This document shows, one piece after another, positions 32,021 through 44,994 of a stretch of 64,000 nt of DNA; the first letter of the stretch is position 1, and each line of letters opens with the position of its first letter. Both the position numbers and the translations under genes were made by a program. The stretch comes from Stutzerimonas urumqiensis (GTDB lineage Bacteria > Pseudomonadota > Gammaproteobacteria > Pseudomonadales > Pseudomonadaceae), in NCBI RefSeq assembly GCF_003640395.1, contig NZ_RBZQ01000005.1, positions 62,001 to 126,000 of the forward strand, given 5' to 3'. Under the pieces are notes generated by a model. The model searched no databases. It had not been told where the DNA came from and worked only from the letters and a program-made list of their open reading frames with translations.

Positions 32021-32036
32021 CTGGATAAAAGAACAG
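32021..32036 (+). promoter_or_regulatory. LexA (SOS) box 2
   Basis: CTGGATAAAAGAACAG fits CTG-N10-CAG. It starts 24 bp (just over two helical turns) after box 1 and ends 3 bp before the lexA ATG, covering the ribosome-binding region. Confidence 0.75.
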
Positions 32037-32039
32037 ATC

Positions 32040-32648
32040 ATGATCAAATTGACGCCACGCCAATCCGAGATTCTCGACTTCATCAAGCGCTGCCTGGACG
32101 AGAACGGCTACCCCCCGACACGCGCCGAGATCGCGCAGGCCCTCGGCTTCAAATCGGCCAACGCGGCGGAGGATCATCTCAAGGCGCTGGCGAAGAAAGG
32201 CGCCATCGAAATCATGCCGGGCACATCGCGGGGGATTCGCATCCCGGGCCTCGAGGAGTCCCGCGAAGCCGAGGGCTTGCCGATCATCGGTCGGGTCGCC
32301 GCCGGCGAGCCCATCCTCGCCCAGCAGCACATCGAGGAATCCTGCCAGATCAGCGGGTCCTTTTTCCACCCGAAGGCCGACTACCTGCTCAAGGTCAAAG
32401 GCATGAGCATGAAGAACATCGGCATCTTCGATGGCGACCTGCTCGCGGTGCACATAACCCGTGAGGCACGCGATGGACAGGTCGTGGTCGCCCGGGTCGG
32501 CGAGGACGTTACGGTCAAGCGCTTCAAGCGCGAAGGTAGCAAGGTCTGGTTGCTGGCGGAAAACGAGGATTTTGAGCCCATTGAAGTGGACCTCGAACAC
32601 CAGGACCTCGTCATCGAGGGACTGAGTGTCGGCGTCATCCGTCGCTAA
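32040..32648 (+). CDS. lexA: SOS repressor LexA
   Basis: Self-cleaving SOS repressor, 202 residues. The N-terminal winged helix is at 1-70 ([28 protein letters not shown]). The cleavage site Ala88-Gly89 is in RVAAGEP, the catalytic Ser123 is in KGMSMKN and Lys160 is in TVKRFKR. All residues needed for RecA-stimulated autocleavage are present. Two LexA boxes upstream indicate autoregulation. sulA follows after 12 bp, so the two form an SOS operon. psrA is divergent. Confidence 0.97.
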   Translation: MIKLTPRQSEILDFIKRCLDENGYPPTRAEIAQALGFKSANAAEDHLKALAKKGAIEIMPGTSRGIRIPGLEESREAEGLPIIGRVAAGEPILAQQHIEESCQISGSFFHPKADYLLKVKGMSMKNIGIFDGDLLAVHITREARDGQVVVARVGEDVTVKRFKREGSKVWLLAENEDFEPIEVDLEHQDLVIEGLSVGVIRR

Positions 32649-32660
32649 GGAGGCAACAGC

Positions 32661-33137
32661 ATGCAGTATCCACCGACGTCCTCACGGCCCCAGCTTGGTC
32701 TGTTCGACGGTCTGATGTCAGCGAGTTTCGCCCCTTTCGCCACCCCACTGGCTCCGGCCAGGGACGAAGACGAAACCGACGTGCTGGGCGAACTCGCCGT
32801 CTCGGGCAGTTCCAGCCGCTGTCAGCGGCTGCTCATTCCCATCCTGCGCGAACTCAGCGACTCCACGGATAGCCGCTGGCTGACGCTGGTTGCGCCGCCC
32901 AGCATCCTTGGCTCCCGCTGGCTGCGAGACGCGTCGCTGAAACGGGACCGCATCATTGTGCTGCACCCTAGGGATGCGGCGCATGCCAGGGAGCTTGCCT
33001 GCAAGGCGCTCGCTTCGGGCCAGAGCCATACGGTGATCACCTGGCTGGGCGAGCTCGATGCGAAGGCCCGGCTCGGCTTGCGGGCGGCTGCCGTGAAGGG
33101 CAATGCGCAGAACTTGAACGTCAGATTGGACACCTGA
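32661..33137 (+). CDS. sulA: SOS cell-division inhibitor SulA
   Basis: Binds FtsZ and blocks division during the SOS response. The 158 residues show the SulA core RCQRLLIPILRELSDSTDSRWLTLVAPP and the KRDRIIVLHPRD and SHTVITWLGELD blocks. The first 45 or so residues are variable and proline-rich, as in other pseudomonads. The start has a strong AAGGAGG 7-8 nt upstream. It is in an operon with lexA and shares its LexA-controlled promoter. A weak GGCAC/GTGCC hairpin without a T tract follows the stop. Confidence 0.92.
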   Translation: MQYPPTSSRPQLGLFDGLMSASFAPFATPLAPARDEDETDVLGELAVSGSSSRCQRLLIPILRELSDSTDSRWLTLVAPPSILGSRWLRDASLKRDRIIVLHPRDAAHARELACKALASGQSHTVITWLGELDAKARLGLRAAAVKGNAQNLNVRLDT

Positions 33138-33177
33138 CCGACGGGCACAGGGACGTGCCTAGACGATACCGCTGCAC

Positions 33178-33414
33178 TCAATGCAGGACGCGGGCCTCTT
33201 CCTGCGACTCGAACTCCCCTTCGGACATTCGTCCAGCCAGTTGAACACCCACATTGATCATCGCCTTGGCCACTTCCACGTGCTGGCCTTGCAGGAACAG
33301 CTTGGCGTCATCGGAAAAATCCAGCGTCAGCAGTACACCTTCATCCTCGGCGCGCCGAAGGACGATGCGACCGTCCGGTAATTCGACAATCTCAAGAAAC
33401 GATGACGTCGGCAT
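33178..33414 (-). CDS. Conserved hypothetical protein (PA3009-like)
   Basis: A 78-residue acidic cytoplasmic protein of unknown function, found at the same place (after sulA) in P. aeruginosa. It reads MPTSSFLEIVELPDGRIVLRRAEDEG, then LLTLDFSDDAKLFLQGQHVEVAKAMINVGVQLAGRM, a strand-rich start followed by one amphipathic helix. The ATG at 33414 has GGAGGGA 7 nt upstream. The longer frame to 33519 has no such site. It is convergent with sulA. Confidence 0.85.
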   Translation of the reverse strand: MPTSSFLEIVELPDGRIVLRRAEDEGVLLTLDFSDDAKLFLQGQHVEVAKAMINVGVQLAGRMSEGEFESQEEARVLH

Positions 33415-33587
33415 GCGAGTCCCTCCAAAAAAGGCGGCGATTGTAGCAGCCGAAGAGACAAGCCGCAGTGCAGCGGTTCCATTCGTGCAGAGCGCCGTTG
33501 TTACCATCCCCTGCGGCATTCAGACCGGATTACGCCTGAACGCAGTTAGACGCAGCGACAGGTAGCGCCGCCCGACAAAACGTCGAC

Positions 33588-34109
33588 TCACCACTCCGTC
33601 ATGGATTGCCGAAAGCGCAGTGCAAGCTCTTTCAAACTAGCCCGCCAGCGTTCGATGTCGTCGAGCGAAGGGCCGATATCGCCAGCCTCTTCGACTGCGA
33701 CCACCTCGATCACAGGTACCCGAGGATCGGTTTTCGGCTTGGCGGGTGCCTTGGGCGGTTGGAAGAGCGCAGCATAGGCGGTCAGCAGCTCACTCAGCCA
33801 TGACTGGGGATGCTCGGCCAGCTCAACGAGCTCGGCCAGCTCGGGGCTCGGCGCGCTGTCCAGGGCTTCACGGCAAATGATGGCCTCCACCCGCGCGGCG
33901 TTCTGCGTCGAGGTGCGGTAGTAACCGGCCACCTCGTGACACAGCCCGAGCAGCGCGCCATAAAGGTGGAACAGGGCCGCCTCCCGCTCCGCCTGGACGA
34001 CGGCCAGCGCATTGAAGGGGTTGCCCGCCTCTGCCTTGCGCCACGCCTCCAGCGCCAGGCCGGCAAAGAACACTTTCTGGTTGGTCCGCGTATAGAGTTC
34101 TTTTGCCAT
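33588..34109 (-). CDS. DUF6586 family protein
   Basis: A 173-residue helical protein with no signal peptide or membrane segment. It begins MAKELYTRTNQKVFFAGLALEAWRKAE and continues ALAVVQAEREAALFHLYGALLGLCHEVAGYY. The middle is a proline-rich linker (FQPPKAPAKPKTDPRVP) and the C-terminus is another helix ending LALRFRQSMTEW. It corresponds to the gene upstream of topA in P. aeruginosa. The function is unknown. It lies 47 bp downstream from the topA region's 3' side on the same strand, so it reads after topA. Confidence 0.85.
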   Translation of the reverse strand: MAKELYTRTNQKVFFAGLALEAWRKAEAGNPFNALAVVQAEREAALFHLYGALLGLCHEVAGYYRTSTQNAARVEAIICREALDSAPSPELAELVELAEHPQSWLSELLTAYAALFQPPKAPAKPKTDPRVPVIEVVAVEEAGDIGPSLDDIERWRASLKELALRFRQSMTEW

Positions 34110-34156
34110 GTGCGGTCTCCGATGATTGAGGTGCGGCGCCGACGGTCAGTACGCGA

Positions 34157-36763
34157 TCAGCGCTTGTCTTCCACTTTCCAGGCACCGCCTACGTAGTAGG
34201 CCTTCCAGCCGGTCGGCTTGCCGTCGACTTCCGACTGCACATACTGCTCCTTGGTCTTGCGGCTGAAGCGCACCACGGACGGACGGCCGTCGGGATCCTT
34301 CACCGGAGCCTTCATCAGGAAGTGGTACTTCGGATCGATCTCGTCCTTGTGCGGGATCAGCTCTTGCACCAGTGGCGCGCGCGTCTCCCGGTTCTTCGGG
34401 AACTGGCTCGCGGCCAGGAACAGGCCGGAAGCGCCGTCACGCAGAACATAGGTGTCATCGACCTTTTCGCACTTCAGCTCCGGCATCTTCACCGCATCCA
34501 TCTTCGGCGGCGCCGGCTCACCGTTCTTCAGCAGCTTGCGCGTGTTCTTGCAGCTGGCATTGGTGCAGCCGAAGAACTTGCCGAAACGACCGGTCTTGAG
34601 CTGCATCTCGCTGCCGCACTTGTCGCACTCCAGGCTCGGGCCTTCGTAGCCCTTGATGCGGTACTGGCCTTCCTCGATTTCGTACCCTGGGCAATCGGGG
34701 TTGTTGCCGCAGATGTGAAGCTTGTGCTTCTCGTCGAGCAGGTAGGCATCCATGGCAGTACTGCAGATCGGGCACCGGTGCTTGCCGAGCAACACGCGCG
34801 ATTCGGATTCGCCCTCGTCATCCGCCGCGATTTCGTCGCCGGGGATGAGGTTGAGGGTCGACTTGCAGCGCTCCTTCGGCGGCAGGCTGTAGCCCGAGCA
34901 GCCAAGGAACACGCCCGTCGAGGCCGTGCGGATCATCATCGGACGCCCACAGACCTTGCAGGGAATGTCCGTAAGGGTCGGCTGGTTGGCGCGCATGCCA
35001 CGCTCAGCCGACTCGGCCAACTCCAGCTTGGTGCGGAAATCGCCGTAGAACTCGTCGAGCAGGTTCTTCCAGTCACGCTCGCCCTGGGCGACGTCGTCGA
35101 GGTTCTCCTCCATACCCGCGGTGAAGCCGTAGTCCATCAGGTTCTGGAAGTTCTCGGACAGACGCTCGGTAACGATGTCGCCCATCTTTTCCGAGTAGAA
35201 CCGGCGGTTATGAAGCGATACGTACCCCCGATCCTGGATGGTCGAGATGATCGCCGCATAGGTGGACGGCCGACCGATGCCGCGCTTTTCCATCTCCTTG
35301 ACCAGGCTCGCTTCGGAGTAGCGCGCCGGCGGCTTGGTGAAATGCTGGCTCGGATCGAGCTGCAACAGCTTGAGCGCCTCGCCTTGCTGCATGTCGGGCA
35401 GGACGTCGTCTTCGCCGGCCTTGCTCTGCTGCGCCTGGACGCGGGTGTAACCGTCGAACTTGAGGATGCGGCCCTTGGCACGCAGCTCGAATGCACCCGC
35501 GGTAACCGTCACGCTCGTCGAAAGGTATTCGGCCGGCGGCATCTGGCAGGCCACGAACTGGCGCCAGATCAGGTCGTACAGCCGCTCGGCGTCACGCTCC
35601 ATGCCGGACAGCTGGTTCGGGCGCAGGTTGACATCGGACGGACGGATCGCCTCGTGCGCTTCCTGGGCGCCCTCCTTGCTCGAATACACGTTCGGCTTGG
35701 CCGGCAGGTACTTGTCACCAAACTCCTGCTCGATGAACCCGCGCGCCATCGTCACCGCATCGACCGACAGGTTGGTCGAGTCGGTACGCATGTAGGTGAT
35801 GTAGCCGGCCTCGTAAAGCCGCTGAGCCATCATCATCGTCTTCTTCACACCGAAGCCCAGGCGCGTGCTGGCGGCCTGCTGCAAGGTGGAGGTGATGAAC
35901 GGCGCAGAAGGCTTGCTGGTGGTCGGCTTGTCCTCCCGCTTGGTGACTTGATAGCTGGACGCTTTCAGCTGGGCCAGTGCAGCGTTGGCCTGCTGTTCGT
36001 TCAGCGGCTTGAACGCTTCGCCATGCTGGCGAGCGACTTCGAAACGGACCTTGGCGCTTTTAGCGGTTTCAAGGTCGGCATGGATTTCCCAGTACTCCTC
36101 GGGTACGAAGGCGCGAATCTCACGCTCGCGCTCGACGACGAGCTTTACGGCGACCGACTGCACGCGCCCCGCCGACAGGCCGCGAGCGATCTTCTGCCAC
36201 AGCAGCGGCGAGACCATGTAACCGACCACGCGATCGAGGAAGCGGCGCGCCTGCTGGGCGTTGACACGGTTGATGTCCAGATCGCCCGGCTGGGAGAAGG
36301 CTTCCTGGATCGCCTTCTTGGTGATCTCGTTGAACACCACGCGCTTGAAGCGGCTGTCATCGCCGCCGATCGACTCACGCAGGTGCCAGGCGATGGCCTC
36401 CCCCTCGCGGTCCAAGTCGGTTGCGAGGTAGATGGTGTCGGCTTCCTTGGCCAGGCGGCGCAGCTCCTCGATCACCTTTTCCTTGCCGGGCAGGATTTCA
36501 TACTTCGCCTGCCAACCCTTCTCAGGATCCACGCCCATGCGAGCGAACAGCTGACGCTTGGCCTTCTCCTTGGGCGACAGCGCGGCCGTCTCGGCGGAGG
36601 CCTTGCCACGCTTGGCCGGCTCCTTGGTGCCGTTGGCAGCGCCGCTGGTGGGAAGGTCGCGGATGTGGCCGATACTCGACTTCACCACGTACTGGTTGCC
36701 CAGGTACTTGTTGATGGTCTTGGCCTTGGCCGGTGACTCCACGATGACCAGCGATTTACCCAT
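34157..36763 (-). CDS. topA: DNA topoisomerase I
   Basis: Type IA topoisomerase relaxing negative supercoils; 868 residues, identical in length to the P. aeruginosa enzyme. The Toprim domain starts [20 protein letters not shown] and includes [15 protein letters not shown] (acidic metal-binding residues). The active-site Tyr is in [15 protein letters not shown]-terminal zinc-binding repeats include [16 protein letters not shown]...[11 protein letters not shown] and CDKCGSEM...CTNASCK. The terminal basic domain ends [12 protein letters not shown]. Near the N-terminus an insertion ([24 protein letters not shown]) is a family-typical variable loop. Confidence 0.97.
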   Translation of the reverse strand: MGKSLVIVESPAKAKTINKYLGNQYVVKSSIGHIRDLPTSGAANGTKEPAKRGKASAETAALSPKEKAKRQLFARMGVDPEKGWQAKYEILPGKEKVIEELRRLAKEADTIYLATDLDREGEAIAWHLRESIGGDDSRFKRVVFNEITKKAIQEAFSQPGDLDINRVNAQQARRFLDRVVGYMVSPLLWQKIARGLSAGRVQSVAVKLVVEREREIRAFVPEEYWEIHADLETAKSAKVRFEVARQHGEAFKPLNEQQANAALAQLKASSYQVTKREDKPTTSKPSAPFITSTLQQAASTRLGFGVKKTMMMAQRLYEAGYITYMRTDSTNLSVDAVTMARGFIEQEFGDKYLPAKPNVYSSKEGAQEAHEAIRPSDVNLRPNQLSGMERDAERLYDLIWRQFVACQMPPAEYLSTSVTVTAGAFELRAKGRILKFDGYTRVQAQQSKAGEDDVLPDMQQGEALKLLQLDPSQHFTKPPARYSEASLVKEMEKRGIGRPSTYAAIISTIQDRGYVSLHNRRFYSEKMGDIVTERLSENFQNLMDYGFTAGMEENLDDVAQGERDWKNLLDEFYGDFRTKLELAESAERGMRANQPTLTDIPCKVCGRPMMIRTASTGVFLGCSGYSLPPKERCKSTLNLIPGDEIAADDEGESESRVLLGKHRCPICSTAMDAYLLDEKHKLHICGNNPDCPGYEIEEGQYRIKGYEGPSLECDKCGSEMQLKTGRFGKFFGCTNASCKNTRKLLKNGEPAPPKMDAVKMPELKCEKVDDTYVLRDGASGLFLAASQFPKNRETRAPLVQELIPHKDEIDPKYHFLMKAPVKDPDGRPSVVRFSRKTKEQYVQSEVDGKPTGWKAYYVGGAWKVEDKR

Positions 36764-36798
36764 GAGAAAGGAAGATTCCTGAAACGATTGGAAGGCGG

Positions 36799-36814
36799 GG
36801 TGCCCGAAGGCACC
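36799..36814. repeat. Hairpin between DUF1653 gene and topA
   Basis: GGTGCC-CGAA-GGCACC is a 6-bp stem; on the reverse strand the loop is the stable TTCG tetraloop. No T tract follows. The adjacent palindrome CTATATATAG (36816-36825) may be part of the topA promoter -10. Confidence 0.5.
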
Positions 36815-36868
36815 GCTATATATAGTGGCGAGAGAGCCGAGGTCAAGCCGAGCGCCGGCCGCCCGGCG

Positions 36869-37108
36869 TCAAACCTCGCCTTGCAGCGGACTGGGCTCCG
36901 GCTCGATCAGCGCGAAGCGCGGGACGCTCTCCCCGTCCACTTCAACCGAGCCGGTGAACAGCTCGAGTGGCCTGACCCAAAGCCCGTATTCGCCGTACAG
37001 CGCCTGGTAAAACACCATCCATTCCTCGGTTTCGGAATGCCTGGCCACCGCAAACACGCGGTATTCCGGCCCCTTGTAATGGCGATAACGCCCGGTCTTG
37101 ATCTGCAT
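36869..37108 (-). CDS. DUF1653 domain-containing protein
   Basis: Small cytoplasmic protein (79 residues) that is almost entirely a DUF1653 domain: IKTGRYRHYKGPEYRVFAVARHSETEEWMVFYQALYGEYGLWVRPLELF, ending FALIEPEPSPLQGEV. The ATG at 37108 has TGAGG 7 nt upstream and was chosen. An ATG four codons earlier (37120) is possible but has a weaker site. The function of the family is not established. It lies between fadA and topA in the same orientation, as in P. aeruginosa. Confidence 0.88.
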   Translation of the reverse strand: MQIKTGRYRHYKGPEYRVFAVARHSETEEWMVFYQALYGEYGLWVRPLELFTGSVEVDGESVPRFALIEPEPSPLQGEV

Positions 37109-37133
37109 GCGATGCCTCATGGCCTAAAGGCTG

Positions 37134-37167
37134 AAAAACGAAAAACCGGGGCACAAGGCCCCGGTTT
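37134..37167 (-). terminator. Rho-independent terminator after fadA
   Basis: On the reverse strand a 10-bp stem AAACCGGGGC/GCCCCGGTTT with a 5-nt loop is followed by TTTTTCGTTTTTC. It lies about 16 bp after the fadA stop. Confidence 0.92.
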
Positions 37168-37182
37168 GTTGACACGAACCGC

Positions 37183-38373
<1,191 letters not shown>

Positions 38374-38384
38374 CTATTTGCCGA

Positions 38385-40896
<2,512 letters not shown>

Positions 40897-41292
40897 TCAG
40901 GTGCGCGCGGCGGCGCGGGTCGCGAGGTCGTCGAAGACCTCGGGTGTCAGCGCCGCATCGCCCTTGTCATCCAGCGCCTGCCGTACGCCGGCATGATTGG
41001 GATAGCTGTCGCCGATGAGGCTCAGCAAGCGCGAGCCGCGCTCGGTCACGCGGTAATTCTCGCCCGTGCCACCGGCCTCCTCGGGAAGCGGCTCGATGAA
41101 GCCGCCGTCGAGCAGCAGGCGTTCGTATTCCGCCGCCTCGGCCCGCAAGCTGTCCATGTTCGGCAGAGGCTGGCCGGCACCCTCGAGCTGCTGCGCATAC
41201 TTCTCGGCGCCCAGTCTTGGCTTGAAGTGCTCGTCGGTGGAGTGCTGGATTTCGTGCAGCAGGAATTCGATCAGGTCCCAGTGGTAGCTCAT
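40897..41292 (-). CDS. Hypothetical protein, possibly winged-helix (DUF2513-like)
   Basis: A 131-residue cytoplasmic protein. It begins MSYHWDLIEFLLHEIQHSTDEHFKPRLGAE. The middle EYERLLLDGGFIEPLPEEAGGTGENYRVTERGSRLLSLIGD has the helix-helix-strand pattern of a winged-helix domain with a wing at GENYRVTERG. The last 30 residues are acidic then alanine-rich. This resembles DUF2513-type proteins, but I am not certain of the family and propose no specific role. It is on the same strand as fadB and upstream of it. Confidence 0.72.
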   Translation of the reverse strand: MSYHWDLIEFLLHEIQHSTDEHFKPRLGAEKYAQQLEGAGQPLPNMDSLRAEAAEYERLLLDGGFIEPLPEEAGGTGENYRVTERGSRLLSLIGDSYPNHAGVRQALDDKGDAALTPEVFDDLATRAAART

Positions 41293-41465
41293 GGCGTCTC
41301 TCCCGTGGGGGCCGTTGCGGCCGCTTTCTCTTCCGACCGCAGTCTCGCCACGACGGTTCGCCCCCGCTCAGGCATCGGTTCGGCCGTCGGTTCGGGCGGC
41401 AGTTCGGAACAAAGGGCCGGGCCGAGCGATCCACCGTTCCAGAGCCCCGTCACGGAGAACCCCCC

Positions 41466-41792
41466 ATGAACTTCAAGATCTCTACCGGCCTTGCCCTGCT
41501 GCTGGCCAGCACGCTGAGTTATGGCGCCGAGACCAGCGCCACGCAAGACTGCACCTCCGATGAGGTCGAGCGCATGGCGCAACTGCTCGCCGACCGGGTG
41601 AACGAGATCAGCAAGAGCCAGCCCGAGCGTGCCGCCGAGCTGAACGAGGAAATGCGCCAACAGGACATCAAACGCACCCAGCAGACGCTGGGCAACGAGT
41701 GCGAAGCCTACCGCCAGCGCATCGAAGATATCGAGCGCCTGGAGAAGACCGCCGAGATACCGATGTCGGAACGTGTCACGCCCCAGCAATGA
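41466..41792 (+). CDS. Small exported alpha-helical protein
   Basis: A 108-residue protein with a signal peptide (MNFKISTGLALLLASTLSYG, cleavage near GAE). The mature part is charged and helical (EVERMAQLLADRVNEISKSQPERAAELNEEM) with two cysteines (DCTSDE and NECEAYR) that could form a disulfide. The ATG at 41466 is preceded by GGAGAA. No known family is recognised. It is convergent with the DEAD-box helicase gene. Confidence 0.78.
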   Translation: MNFKISTGLALLLASTLSYGAETSATQDCTSDEVERMAQLLADRVNEISKSQPERAAELNEEMRQQDIKRTQQTLGNECEAYRQRIEDIERLEKTAEIPMSERVTPQQ

Positions 41793-41801
41793 GCGAGCGG
41801 C

Positions 41802-43121
41802 TTAGTCGGCGGACGCGTCGGTTGCCGGCTTGCGCCGCTTCAGGGGCGCCAACCCGTCGCCGCTGACGACGGCGCTGGAGGCGGGTCCGCGCGATGGCCG
41901 GGGCTTCTTTTCAGCCGGCTTCTTGGTCGTCTTTTTCTTCTTCACCCCGGCGGCCTTGCCCGATGCCTTGAGGTTCTTCGGACCCTGGTAGTTGCCCTTC
42001 AGCCCCTTGATGACGCGCCGCTCGAACCGCTGCTTGAGGTAGCGCTCGATGCTGGACATCAGGTTCCAGTCCGTATGGGCGATGAGCGAAATGGCCAGCC
42101 CTTCCCCGCCGGCCCGCCCGGTGCGACCGATGCGATGGACGTATTCGTCACCCGAGCGCGGCATGTCGAAGTTGATGACCAGGTCGAGCCCGTCGAGATC
42201 GAGCCCACGGGCCGCGACGTCGGTGGCCACCAGCACCTTGGCGCCGCCGTGACGTAGCCGCTCGATGGCGAGTTTGCGATCCTTCTGGTCCTTTTCGCCG
42301 TGCAGGACGAACGCCTTGACCCCGTCGGCCACCAGATGCCCATACAGGCGGTCTGCCTGTGCGCGTGTGTTGGTGAACACGATCGCCTTGTCATAGGTCT
42401 CGTTGGCGAGCAGCCAATGGACCAGGCGCTCCTTGTGGGCCGGATCGTCCGCCGTGATGATCTGCTGGCGAACGTTCTCGTTCAGCTCGGAGACGCGGTT
42501 GAGCATCAGGTGTTGCGGGTCGCGCAGCACCTTGCCGGTCATCTCCCGCAGCCCGGCGCCGCCGGTGGTGGCGGAGAACAGCAGGGTCTGCTGGCGTCCG
42601 CGGCAGGTCTCCACAAGCCGGACGACGTCTTCCGCGAAGCCCATGTCGAGCATGCGGTCGGCCTCGTCCAGCACCAGAATCTCGACGTCGGCGAGCTTCA
42701 GGTTGCCGGCGTCGAGGTGCTCGATCAGCCGTCCTGGCGTACCGATCAGCACATCCGGTACGCGCCGCAGCATGGCGGCCTGAACCTTGAAGTCCTCGCC
42801 GCCGGTCACGAGGCCGGCCTTGATGAAGGTGAACTGCGCGAAGCGCTCGACCTGCTTGAGGGTCTGCTGGGCCAGCTCGCGCGTCGGCAGCAACACCAGC
42901 GCGCGGACGTCCACACGCGGCTGGGCATCGCCGATCAGCCGGTTGAGCATCGGCAGTACGAACGCGGCGGTCTTGCCGCTACCGGTGCGTGCCGTGACCC
43001 GCAGATCATGCCCTGCCAGCGCCGCCGGGATGGCGGCCGCCTGTACCGGGGTCGGCTCGACGAAGCGTTGCTCGGCGAGCGCCTTGAGCAGGCGTTCATG
43101 CAGGTTGAAGTCGGCGAACAA
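41802..43121 (-). CDS. DEAD-box ATP-dependent RNA helicase (SrmB/RhlE-like)
   Basis: RNA helicase of 439 residues. Motifs: Q-motif FVEPTPVQAAAIPAAL, Walker A ARTGSGKT, PTRELA, TPGRL, DEAD ([14 protein letters not shown]), SAT, then domain 2 with VATDVAARGLDLDGLD and [10 protein letters not shown]. The C-terminal tail (about 375-439) is lysine- and arginine-rich (VKKKKTTKKPAEKKPRPSRG), an RNA-binding type of extension. It matches the P. aeruginosa PA3950 group. Its role in ribosome assembly or RNA decay is inferred from the family. It is divergent from the CigR-like gene. Confidence 0.93.
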   Translation of the reverse strand: MFADFNLHERLLKALAEQRFVEPTPVQAAAIPAALAGHDLRVTARTGSGKTAAFVLPMLNRLIGDAQPRVDVRALVLLPTRELAQQTLKQVERFAQFTFIKAGLVTGGEDFKVQAAMLRRVPDVLIGTPGRLIEHLDAGNLKLADVEILVLDEADRMLDMGFAEDVVRLVETCRGRQQTLLFSATTGGAGLREMTGKVLRDPQHLMLNRVSELNENVRQQIITADDPAHKERLVHWLLANETYDKAIVFTNTRAQADRLYGHLVADGVKAFVLHGEKDQKDRKLAIERLRHGGAKVLVATDVAARGLDLDGLDLVINFDMPRSGDEYVHRIGRTGRAGGEGLAISLIAHTDWNLMSSIERYLKQRFERRVIKGLKGNYQGPKNLKASGKAAGVKKKKTTKKPAEKKPRPSRGPASSAVVSGDGLAPLKRRKPATDASAD

Positions 43122-43257
43122 GGCGATACCTCGGCAGGGGCAGCTGAAACGGCTGCATAGGTTACCCGGTCACGATAGGAAATAAAGCCGCAGACGCCGA
43201 GGTACCTGGCCGCCACGCTCGGCGGTAAGCTTGCCGGGCCGCTGGAGGAGACCCGAC

Positions 43258-43665
43258 ATGAGCACACCCCTACGACTGCTTGTCCTTTGCTCGGCGCTGA
43301 TCGCAGCGGCCGAGGCGCAGGCCGACCCCAGGCACGACAAGAGACCGCACGCGCAGCCCGGACACGCGCAACCCTCCGCCCAGCCCGTACAGGGTCCGGT
43401 GGTCGATGTCGCGCGGGTGCTGGCGATTCTGGCGGACAACCGCTCGTTGATAGGCCCGGCGAGCGATCTGCCGCCCGGCATTCGAAAGAACCTGGCACGC
43501 GGCAAGCCGCTGCCGCCGGGCATCGCCAAACAACTGGACAGCCGGCTGCTGGGTCGTCTACCGCGCTACGACGATCACGAATGGAAGCAGGTCGGGACCG
43601 ACCTCGTGCTGATAGCGGTGGCGACCGGGATCGTCATCGAAATCCTCGACGACGTGCTCGATTGA
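43258..43665 (+). CDS. CigR-family (RcnB-like) periplasmic protein
   Basis: Exported protein of 135 residues from the ATG at 43258, preceded by GGAGGAG. The signal peptide is STPLRLLVLCSALIAAAEAQA. The mature part starts with a His/Pro/Gln-rich stretch (DPRHDKRPHAQPGHAQPSAQP). It continues with the family block LPPGIRKNLARGKPLPPGIAKQL and ends in a hydrophobic helix (LVLIAVATGIVIEILDDVLD). The CigR family was named for an anti-virulence regulator in Salmonella; a role here is unknown. It is convergent with the next small gene. Confidence 0.78.
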   Translation: MSTPLRLLVLCSALIAAAEAQADPRHDKRPHAQPGHAQPSAQPVQGPVVDVARVLAILADNRSLIGPASDLPPGIRKNLARGKPLPPGIAKQLDSRLLGRLPRYDDHEWKQVGTDLVLIAVATGIVIEILDDVLD

Positions 43666-43671
43666 CAGGCG

Positions 43672-43992
43672 CTACTGGGGGTTGCAGGTCAGCTTCACGC
43701 GCAGCTTGATGATGTCGCGGCGAAACTTGACGGTCATCGGCAGCCGCTCGCCAGACGCGATGACGGCCTGGCGCGTACGTGGCACCTCCGGTCCGTTCTT
43801 GAACACGGCGCTGCATTCGACGGGACGGGCGCCGTAGTTGTAGACCAGCAGGCCGGCGAAATCGCGATCGATCGATTCCGGCGAGACGCTCACTTCGGCA
43901 CCATTGAGCGACTCGTCGACCTCGATCGGGTAGCTCACCGCCAACGCGGTCAGCGGTAGCAGCAAGAGCAAGGCGCAGCAGAGGTTTTTCAT
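43672..43992 (-). CDS. Small exported protein of unknown function
   Basis: A 106-residue protein with a signal peptide (MKNLCCALLLLLPLTALA). The mature part reads like one small beta-sandwich (YPIEVDESLNGAEVSVSPE, then LLVYNYGARPVECSAVFKNGPEVPRTRQ), including an N-terminal strand and two cysteines (VECSAV and LTCNPQ), probably disulfide-linked. It resembles hypothetical proteins conserved in pseudomonads near PA3950. The longer in-frame open reading to 44712 is an antisense artefact. Divergent from the LysR gene. Confidence 0.8.
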   Translation of the reverse strand: MKNLCCALLLLLPLTALAVSYPIEVDESLNGAEVSVSPESIDRDFAGLLVYNYGARPVECSAVFKNGPEVPRTRQAVIASGERLPMTVKFRRDIIKLRVKLTCNPQ

Positions 43993-44064
43993 GGGCGGTC
44001 TCCGGGAACGGGCGGTCGCCAGCTTAACAGACAGTGCCTTCGGGCCAAGGCAGGGACCCTTCGG

Positions 44065-44970
44065 ATGAAAGCTCCACGCGTCACGCTCGACCAATGGCGC
44101 ACCCTGCAGGCGGTGGTGGACTGCGGCGGCTTCGCCCAGGCCGCCGAAGCCCTGCATCGCTCGCAATCCTCGGTGAGCTACGCCATGGCGCGCCTGCAGG
44201 AGCAGCTCGGCGTGCCCCTGCTGCGTATCGACGGTCGCAAGGCCGTGCTCACCGAGGCCGGCGAGGTGCTGCTGCGGCGTTCGCGGCAGCTGATCAGCCA
44301 GGCCAGCCAGCTCGAAGACCTCGCCCACCGCATGGAGCAAGGCTGGGAGGCCGAGGTGCGCCTGGTGGTCGACGCCGCCTATCCGAACGCCAAGCTGATC
44401 CGCGCGCTCAAAGCCTTCATGCCCCAGAGCCAGGGTTGCCGGGTGCTGCTGCGCGAGGAGGTGCTTTCCGGCGCCGAGGAGGTACTTACCGAGGGCACGG
44501 CCGATCTCGCCATCAGCGGGCTGGATATCACCGGCTATCTCGGCACGGAGCTGGGTCCGGTAGAATTCGTCGCCGTCGCCCATGCCGGGCACGCACTCCA
44601 CCAATTGCAACGCAAGCTCAGCGTCCAGGACTTGCAGAGCCAGATGCAGATCGTGGTGCGTGACAGCGGCCAGCGCAGCCCGCGCGACAGCGGCTGGCTC
44701 GGGGCCGAGCAACGCTGGACGGTCGGCAGCCTGGCGACCTCGGTGAAGTTCGTGTGCAGCGGCCTAGGATTCGCCTGGCTGCCGCGACACATGATCGCGC
44801 GCGAGCTAGAGGAAGGGGTGCTTCGTCCGCTGCCGTTGATCCAGGGCGGAACCCGACGCCCGCTGTTCTATCTGTACACCAACAAGGACAAGCCGCTCGG
44901 CCCCGCTGCCCGGATACTCAGCGAACTGATCAAGACTCACGATGCCGAACCGCTCGCCCACGCGGGCTGA
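44065..44970 (+). CDS. LysR-family transcriptional regulator
   Basis: A 301-residue regulator. The N-terminal winged helix (residues about 5-64) contains TLDQWRTLQAVVDCGGFAQAAEALHRSQSSVSYAMARLQEQLGVPLL. It is followed by the LTEAGEVLLRRS linker helix and a periplasmic-binding-protein-like effector domain (90-295). The target and effector are unknown. The nearest genes on this strand are ppiA, 24 bp downstream, and the divergent small exported protein. Confidence 0.9.
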   Translation: MKAPRVTLDQWRTLQAVVDCGGFAQAAEALHRSQSSVSYAMARLQEQLGVPLLRIDGRKAVLTEAGEVLLRRSRQLISQASQLEDLAHRMEQGWEAEVRLVVDAAYPNAKLIRALKAFMPQSQGCRVLLREEVLSGAEEVLTEGTADLAISGLDITGYLGTELGPVEFVAVAHAGHALHQLQRKLSVQDLQSQMQIVVRDSGQRSPRDSGWLGAEQRWTVGSLATSVKFVCSGLGFAWLPRHMIARELEEGVLRPLPLIQGGTRRPLFYLYTNKDKPLGPAARILSELIKTHDAEPLAHAG

Positions 44971-44994
44971 ACCCTCCAGACAGGACCCCTTCCC

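Noticed and set aside
34322..36736. Open frame of 804 codons on the + strand
   Set aside because: Antisense shadow of topA with no recognisable motif.
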